This document shows positions 22,471 to 25,819 of a DNA stretch of 25,819 nucleotides, piece by piece (position 1 is the stretch's first letter; each line of letters begins with the position of its first letter). The notes beneath the pieces are model-generated. The model worked only from the letters and a program-made list of their open reading frames with translations, was not told the origin of the DNA and made no database searches. A program made the position numbers and the translations under genes. The stretch covers positions 1-25,819 of the forward strand of contig JAZNKF010000014.1 in the NCBI GenBank assembly GCA_045578425.1, read 5' to 3'. Origin of the DNA: RGIG3009 sp045578425 (GTDB lineage: Bacteria > Bacillota > Clostridia > Oscillospirales > Acutalibacteraceae).

Positions 22471-22662
22471 ATGTCTAACAAAAACAGCTTGGTTCCTGAG
22501 GCTCGCGAAGGCCTCAACCGCTTCAAAATGGAAGCCGCTAACGAAGTTGGCGTGACCTTGAAGCAAGGCTACAACGGCGACTTGACCGCAAGACAAGCCG
22601 GTTCCATCGGTGGTCAAATGGTCAAAAAAATGATTCAGCAATACGAAAACAACTTGAAATAA
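22471..22662 (+). CDS. Small acid-soluble spore protein, alpha/beta type
   Basis: 63 aa. These proteins coat forespore DNA, protect it from UV and heat, and are degraded by the Gpr protease at germination. Visible are the N-terminal NSLVPEAREGLNRFKMEAANEVGV, holding the Gpr cleavage region (K-M-E-A-A-N-E), and the C-terminal DNA-binding motif GYNGDLTARQAGSIGGQMVKKMI. Length is typical. GAGGAG lies about 8 nt before the ATG. A strong terminator follows. It is direct evidence that the organism, or a recent ancestor, forms endospores. Confidence 0.96.
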   Translation: MSNKNSLVPEAREGLNRFKMEAANEVGVTLKQGYNGDLTARQAGSIGGQMVKKMIQQYENNLK

Positions 22663-22678
22663 GTCTAAGTTGTAAAAC

Positions 22679-22718
22679 AAACCGTGCCGCCGATGATACT
22701 CGGTGGCGCGGTTTGTTT
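22679..22718 (+). terminator. Terminator of the SASP gene
   Basis: 15-bp stem with two G-U pairs (22679-22693 with 22700-22714), 6-nt loop, then GTTTAT. Confidence 0.82.
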
Positions 22719-22751
22719 ATCCAAACACTTTACAAAATCTTTTGATTTTTC

Positions 22752-22779
22752 TTGACAAAATCAAAAAAAAGGGTATAAT
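22752..22779 (+). promoter_or_regulatory. Promoter of tRNA-Gln
   Basis: -35 TTGACA (22752-22757), 16-bp spacer, -10 TATAAT (22774-22779), about 19 bp before the mature tRNA. Confidence 0.85.
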
Positions 22780-22797
22780 AAACACAGTTTTTCATTT

Positions 22798-22871
22798 TGC
22801 GGAATTGTGTAAAGGTAGCACGAGAGTCTCTGAATCTCTTTGTCTAGGTTCGATTCCTAGTTCCGCAGCCA
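22798..22871 (+). tRNA. tRNA-Gln (anticodon CTG)
   Basis: Acceptor TGCGGAA pairs with TTCCGCA, discriminator G and encoded CCA; T arm CTAGGTTCGATTCCTAG; D arm GTGT...GCAC. The loop CTCTGAA gives anticodon CTG (22830-22832), decoding CAG. A U at position 1 is typical of tRNA-Gln. The top pair of the anticodon stem (positions 31-39) is a U-U mismatch, the only irregularity. Confidence 0.95.
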
Positions 22872-22908
22872 ACGCCCCGTTTTTTTGAACGGGGCGTTTC
22901 TTTTTTTT
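22871..22908 (+). terminator. Terminator of tRNA-Gln
   Basis: 11-bp stem AACGCCCCGTT/AACGGGGCGTT (22871-22881 with 22888-22898), then a long T-run. Confidence 0.9.
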
Positions 22909-23041
22909 GTATGAAATCTTTTTCGCTAAGTAAACTTTTGTTTACACTTTTAAAAAAATAAGGTAGAATTATTTCGTAATTTGCTTTTTTCTTTGCCCGT
23001 TTTCGCAACTTATGGTTGCACTTTATTCCAATTAAAGTTGC
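22909..23041. other. Intergenic region upstream of the HTH-GlmM operon
   Basis: No gene. The clearest structure is the dyad GTAAAC-TTTT-GTTTAC at 22930-22945, which looks like a regulator site. The rest is AT-rich with nothing recognised. Confidence 0.45.
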
Positions 23042-23104
23042 TTGTATTGTTTTTTGCAAAACCGTACAATAATTATGGTTGTGCGGAATATACTATATCC
23101 GCAC
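23042..23104 (+). promoter_or_regulatory. Promoter and palindromic candidate operator of the amino-sugar operon
   Basis: -35 TTGTAT (23042-23047), 17-bp spacer, -10 TACAAT (23065-23070). From about +5 the transcript region contains GTGCGGA (23081-23087) and TCCGCAC (23098-23104), perfect 7-bp arms around an AT-only-like centre. The position suits a repressor, and the first gene downstream encodes a helix-turn-helix domain. Confidence 0.6.
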
Positions 23105-23125
23105 GAAAAACAAGGAGATGATAAT

Positions 23126-24748
23126 ATGACGATAGGCGAAAAAATCACTAAACTGCGCACTGCATTCGGTCTCTCACAAGAAGAGCTTTCGGAAAAAATT
23201 GCCGTATCGCGGCAATCGGTATCTAAATGGGAAATGGATCAAGCCTTACCCCAAATTGACAAAGTGTTGCAACTGTGCGAATTGTTTAACATCTCGACAG
23301 ACGAATTGTTATACGACAAATTGCCGATTGACCAGCACACCGGCGAAAAAGCTGAACACAACAAATATTTCGGCACCGATGGTTTCCGCGGCGAAGCAAA
23401 CCTTAATTTAACCTCCATACAAGCCTACAAAGTGGGGCGTTTTTTAGGTTGGTACTACTCCTCCGAATTATCGGGTTGCACCAAAGCCGGATACCGACCG
23501 CGCATTGTCATTGGTAAAGATACTCGCCGTTCCAGCTACATGATAGAATACTCTTTAGTAGCAGGCATCACCGCTTCGGGTGCCGATGCCTATATGCTTC
23601 ACGTTACCACTACACCGAGTGTATCGTACGTAACGCATCAAGACGAATTCGATTGCGGTATTATGATTACCGCTTCGCATAACCCGTTTTACGACAACGG
23701 TATCAAAGTCATTAACCGCTACGGAGAAAAATTGGACGATGCCACCACCGCTTATATTGAGCAATATCTCGACGGCGATTTACGAGCGTTTAACGTATCC
23801 GGCAACGACCTTCCATGGGCACGGCGTGAGCATATCGGTTGCATTGTTGACTATGTTTCGGGCAGAAATCGTTATGTCGGCTATTTGATTTCCTTGGCCT
23901 CTAATTCCTACAAAAAATTGCGTATCGGCTTAGACTGCGCCAACGGTGCCTCTTGGATGATAGCAAAATCTTTGTTTGGCGCTTTGGGTGCACAATTAAC
24001 GGTTATCGGCGCGGAGCCCGATGGATTAAATGTCAATCGCGGTTGTGGTTCAACACACATCGAGAACTTGTGTCATTTGGTCAAAGAGCAACACTTGGAC
24101 GTTGGATTTGCTTTTGACGGCGACTGTGACCGTTGTATTGCCGTTGACGAAAACGGTAACGTAGTAGACGGCGATGCCATCATGTATATTTTGGGGAAAC
24201 GTTTGTTGTCCCGCGGTATGTTAAACAAAAATACCGTGGTAGCCACTATTATGTCCAACAGCGGTTTGATTTCCTCTTTGGAAGAACTGGGTATTCGTTG
24301 TGAACAAACCACCGTCGGCGACCGTTTTGTATATGAATGTATGCAAAAAAACGATTTTTCACTCGGCGGTGAGCAATCGGGGCACATCATACTAAAAAAA
24401 TATGCCGCCACAGGAGACGGACTTCTCACGGCAATTATGATAGCCGAGGAGCTTTGCGACACAAAATCCACTCTGTCTGAGCTTACCTCGGGTCTTACTC
24501 TCTTTCCGCAACACACCAAAAATATAAAGGTTTCCGATAAGGATGCAGTTCTCTCTGATGAAAGTGTTCTTAAGTGCAAGGCAGACATCGAAAAGCTTAT
24601 AGACGGCAAAGGCAGGGTACTTCTCAGAAAAAGCGGCACCGAAAACGTGGTGCGCATAATGATTGAAGCAGAAAATCTTTCTCTTTGCGATGAATATGCA
24701 AAGAAAATAGCAAAGGTAATAGTTGAAAGGGGACACTCGGTTGAATAA
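23126..24748 (+). CDS. Fusion protein: XRE helix-turn-helix domain + phosphoglucosamine mutase
   Basis: 540 aa in one unbroken frame. Residues 1-62 are a complete XRE domain: IGEKITKLRTAFGLSQEELS, AVSRQSVSKWE recognition helix, and FNISTDELL at its end. A short polar linker (63-78) leads to a full GlmM-type mutase of about 460 residues: KYFGTDGFRGEAN (80-92), catalytic TASHNP with Ser184, metal loop DGDCDR (331-336), sugar-binding GGEQSGH (414-420) and phosphate-binding RKSGTEN (501-507). Known GlmM converts GlcN-6-P to GlcN-1-P for peptidoglycan and normally has no DNA-binding domain. All active-site residues I can name are present, so it may be both enzyme and regulator. ATG at 23126 follows AAGGAG. 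Codon use changes sharply near residue 425. It overlaps the next gene by 8 bp. Confidence 0.93.
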   Translation: MTIGEKITKLRTAFGLSQEELSEKIAVSRQSVSKWEMDQALPQIDKVLQLCELFNISTDELLYDKLPIDQHTGEKAEHNKYFGTDGFRGEANLNLTSIQAYKVGRFLGWYYSSELSGCTKAGYRPRIVIGKDTRRSSYMIEYSLVAGITASGADAYMLHVTTTPSVSYVTHQDEFDCGIMITASHNPFYDNGIKVINRYGEKLDDATTAYIEQYLDGDLRAFNVSGNDLPWARREHIGCIVDYVSGRNRYVGYLISLASNSYKKLRIGLDCANGASWMIAKSLFGALGAQLTVIGAEPDGLNVNRGCGSTHIENLCHLVKEQHLDVGFAFDGDCDRCIAVDENGNVVDGDAIMYILGKRLLSRGMLNKNTVVATIMSNSGLISSLEELGIRCEQTTVGDRFVYECMQKNDFSLGGEQSGHIILKKYAATGDGLLTAIMIAEELCDTKSTLSELTSGLTLFPQHTKNIKVSDKDAVLSDESVLKCKADIEKLIDGKGRVLLRKSGTENVVRIMIEAENLSLCDEYAKKIAKVIVERGHSVE

Positions 24749-25406
24749 AGAAGTGCTCACAAAAGAGCTTTTTTCATCTGTTCCAAAATATCTTGAACCC
24801 TTGTTTTCTGAATGTATTTACCCGTGGGAAATCCTTCCAAAAATAAAAGACTTCATTTTGACTTTGCAAAAAGAGCTTTGTGATGAATTTGAGATCTTGT
24901 CAGACGGCGTACTGATTGGGAAAAATGTCCGCATATCACCCACTGCCACCATAATAGGCCCCTGCATCATAGGCGACGGATGCGAAATCAGACCCGGTGC
25001 ATATATAAGGGGAAATGTCATAACGGGCAAAAATTGTGTTCTCGGCAATTCTTCCGAATTTAAAAACTGCATTTTACTTGACAAAGTCGGGGCTCCGCAC
25101 TATAATTATGTTGGTGATTCTGTTTTGGGTAATGGTGCCCACATCGGCGCAGGAGTAATATGTTCCAACCTTAAAACCGACGGCTCAGATGTATGTGTCA
25201 AAACACCTGATAAGGTCTATGACACTCACCTTCGCAAGATGGGTGCAATCCTTGCAGACCACGCCGACATAGGCTCCGGCTCGGTGCTCAACCCCGGCAC
25301 AATCATCGGTAAAAACACTTCGGTCTATCCGCTCACAAGTGTGAGAGGTGTCATCGGAGCAAATTATATAGTAAAAAGTGCAGATAATATTGTCAGAAGG
25401 CAATAA
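24741..25406 (+). CDS. Left-handed beta-helix acyltransferase, GlmU C-terminal-like
   Basis: About 221 aa. Residues from roughly 55 onward are hexapeptide repeats (IGKNVRISPTATIIGPCIIG, GCEIRPGAYIRGNVITGKN) folding as a left-handed beta-helix. The NSSEFKNCILLDKVGAPHYNYVGDSVLG stretch closely resembles the GlmU acetyltransferase active-site region, where a His acts as base. There is no nucleotidyltransferase domain. In this context it probably acetylates GlcN-1-P to GlcNAc-1-P, which is inference from homology and operon. The start is TTG at 24741, 8 nt after AAAGGGG and overlapping the mutase stop, so translation is probably coupled; an in-frame TTG at 24723 lies before the ribosome binding site. 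Confidence 0.85.
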   Translation: MNKEVLTKELFSSVPKYLEPLFSECIYPWEILPKIKDFILTLQKELCDEFEILSDGVLIGKNVRISPTATIIGPCIIGDGCEIRPGAYIRGNVITGKNCVLGNSSEFKNCILLDKVGAPHYNYVGDSVLGNGAHIGAGVICSNLKTDGSDVCVKTPDKVYDTHLRKMGAILADHADIGSGSVLNPGTIIGKNTSVYPLTSVRGVIGANYIVKSADNIVRRQ

Positions 25407-25442
25407 AAGACAAGAAAATTGCACCTTAAGGAGGATATTTTT

Positions 25443-25819
25443 ATGAAATTCATCAAAGCAAACAGCTATGAAGAACTCAGCCGCATAGCAGGCGACATCA
25501 TCGCAGCTCAGGTTATTATGAAACCCAATTGCGTGCTCGGTCTCGCTACAGGCTCCACACCGCTTGGCACATATGCCCATCTTTCCGACAAATGTGCAAA
25601 AGGCGAGCTCGATTTTTCAAATGTAACAAGTGTCAATCTCGACGAATATGCAGGTCTCGACGGCACAAATGACCAGAGCTACCGTTATTTTATGAACACC
25701 AATCTTTTCTCCAAGATTAACATCTGCCCCGAAAAGACTCACGTGCCCAACGGTTGCGCTTCCGACCTCACCAAAGAGGGCGAACGCTATGACAACCTCA
25801 TCGAATCCCTCGGCGGCAT
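25443..25819 (+). CDS. nagB: Glucosamine-6-phosphate deaminase (partial, cut by the window end)
   Basis: The first ~125 residues are present; the full protein is usually 240-265 aa. NagB interconverts GlcN-6-P and Fru-6-P + NH3. Visible motifs are CVLGLATGSTPLGTY (phosphate-binding loop), VTSVNLDEYAGL with the catalytic Asp, and TNDQSYRYFMNTNLF. AAGGAGG lies about 8 nt before the ATG. It is 36 bp downstream of the beta-helix gene with no terminator between, so it belongs to the same operon. Leu codons are almost all CTC/CTT, like the 3' part of the mutase gene. Confidence 0.95.
   Translation, partial: MKFIKANSYEELSRIAGDIIAAQVIMKPNCVLGLATGSTPLGTYAHLSDKCAKGELDFSNVTSVNLDEYAGLDGTNDQSYRYFMNTNLFSKINICPEKTHVPNGCASDLTKEGERYDNLIESLGG

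Noticed and set aside
22703..22888. Open frame running through tRNA-Gln
   Set aside because: It overlaps the tRNA promoter, the mature tRNA and its terminator, so it cannot be a real gene.
23126..24748. HTH and mutase as two separate genes joined by a frameshift
   Set aside because: The frame is continuous through the linker, there is no second ribosome binding site or start codon near residue 78, and codon style is the same on both sides of the fusion point.

Overview
The window looks like a chromosomal segment of an anaerobic, spore-forming Clostridia-type Bacillota (my inference: an Oscillospirales/Ruminococcaceae-like gut lineage). Support: an alpha/beta-type small acid-soluble spore protein, a DUF6062 protein, a DegV protein, strong AGGAGG-type ribosome binding sites, sharp TTGACA-17-TATAAT promoters, CCA-encoded tRNAs and a yybP-ykoY leader. 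No gene is diagnostic at genus level.

Layout. 1-740: a stand-alone IS200-type insertion sequence (tnpA only) placed just beyond the terminator of upp. 750-6290 (minus): housekeeping block fba, then polA-tsaE-tsaB-upp. 6320-7614 (plus): a DUF6062 Cys-pair protein and an 87-aa membrane-anchored small protein. 7613-10700 (minus): degV, a transglutaminase-like lipoprotein with a Thr-rich stalk, and a membrane-anchored DNA/RNA non-specific endonuclease. 10727-11562 (plus): acyl-ACP thioesterase with its own strong promoter. 11566-15580 (minus): a sugar-use pair, GPH-family symporter and GH2 glycosidase, whose codon use differs from the housekeeping genes. 15680-17700: an accessory zone with an XRE regulator and a GNAT acetyltransferase, each followed by the same ~50-bp tail repeat, plus two arrays of small palindromes. 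17700-18052 (minus): tRNA-Leu(CAG) with a duplicated 5' end. 18088-20975 (minus): a P2-type cation ATPase behind a yybP-ykoY (Mn2+) riboswitch with a clear terminator platform. 21047-22718 (plus): a tiny acidic protein, a Thr-rich serine-hydrolase lipoprotein and a spore SASP. 22752-22898 (plus): tRNA-Gln(CTG). 23042-25819 (plus): an amino-sugar operon.

Most unusual: the first gene of the last operon fuses an N-terminal XRE helix-turn-helix domain to a complete, catalytically intact phosphoglucosamine mutase (GlmM). It is followed, with an 8-bp overlap, by a left-handed beta-helix acyl/acetyltransferase resembling the GlmU acetyltransferase half, and then by glucosamine-6-phosphate deaminase (nagB, cut by the window edge). 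Together they could link Fru-6-P, GlcN-6-P, GlcN-1-P and GlcNAc-1-P. A palindrome (GTGCGGA...TCCGCAC) just upstream is a candidate operator for the fused DNA-binding domain, so this may be an enzyme that regulates its own amino-sugar operon. Codon use changes abruptly inside the mutase gene near 24390-24415, so the 3' part and downstream genes may have come in by recombination, or the contig may be chimeric there. That must be settled before the operon is interpreted.
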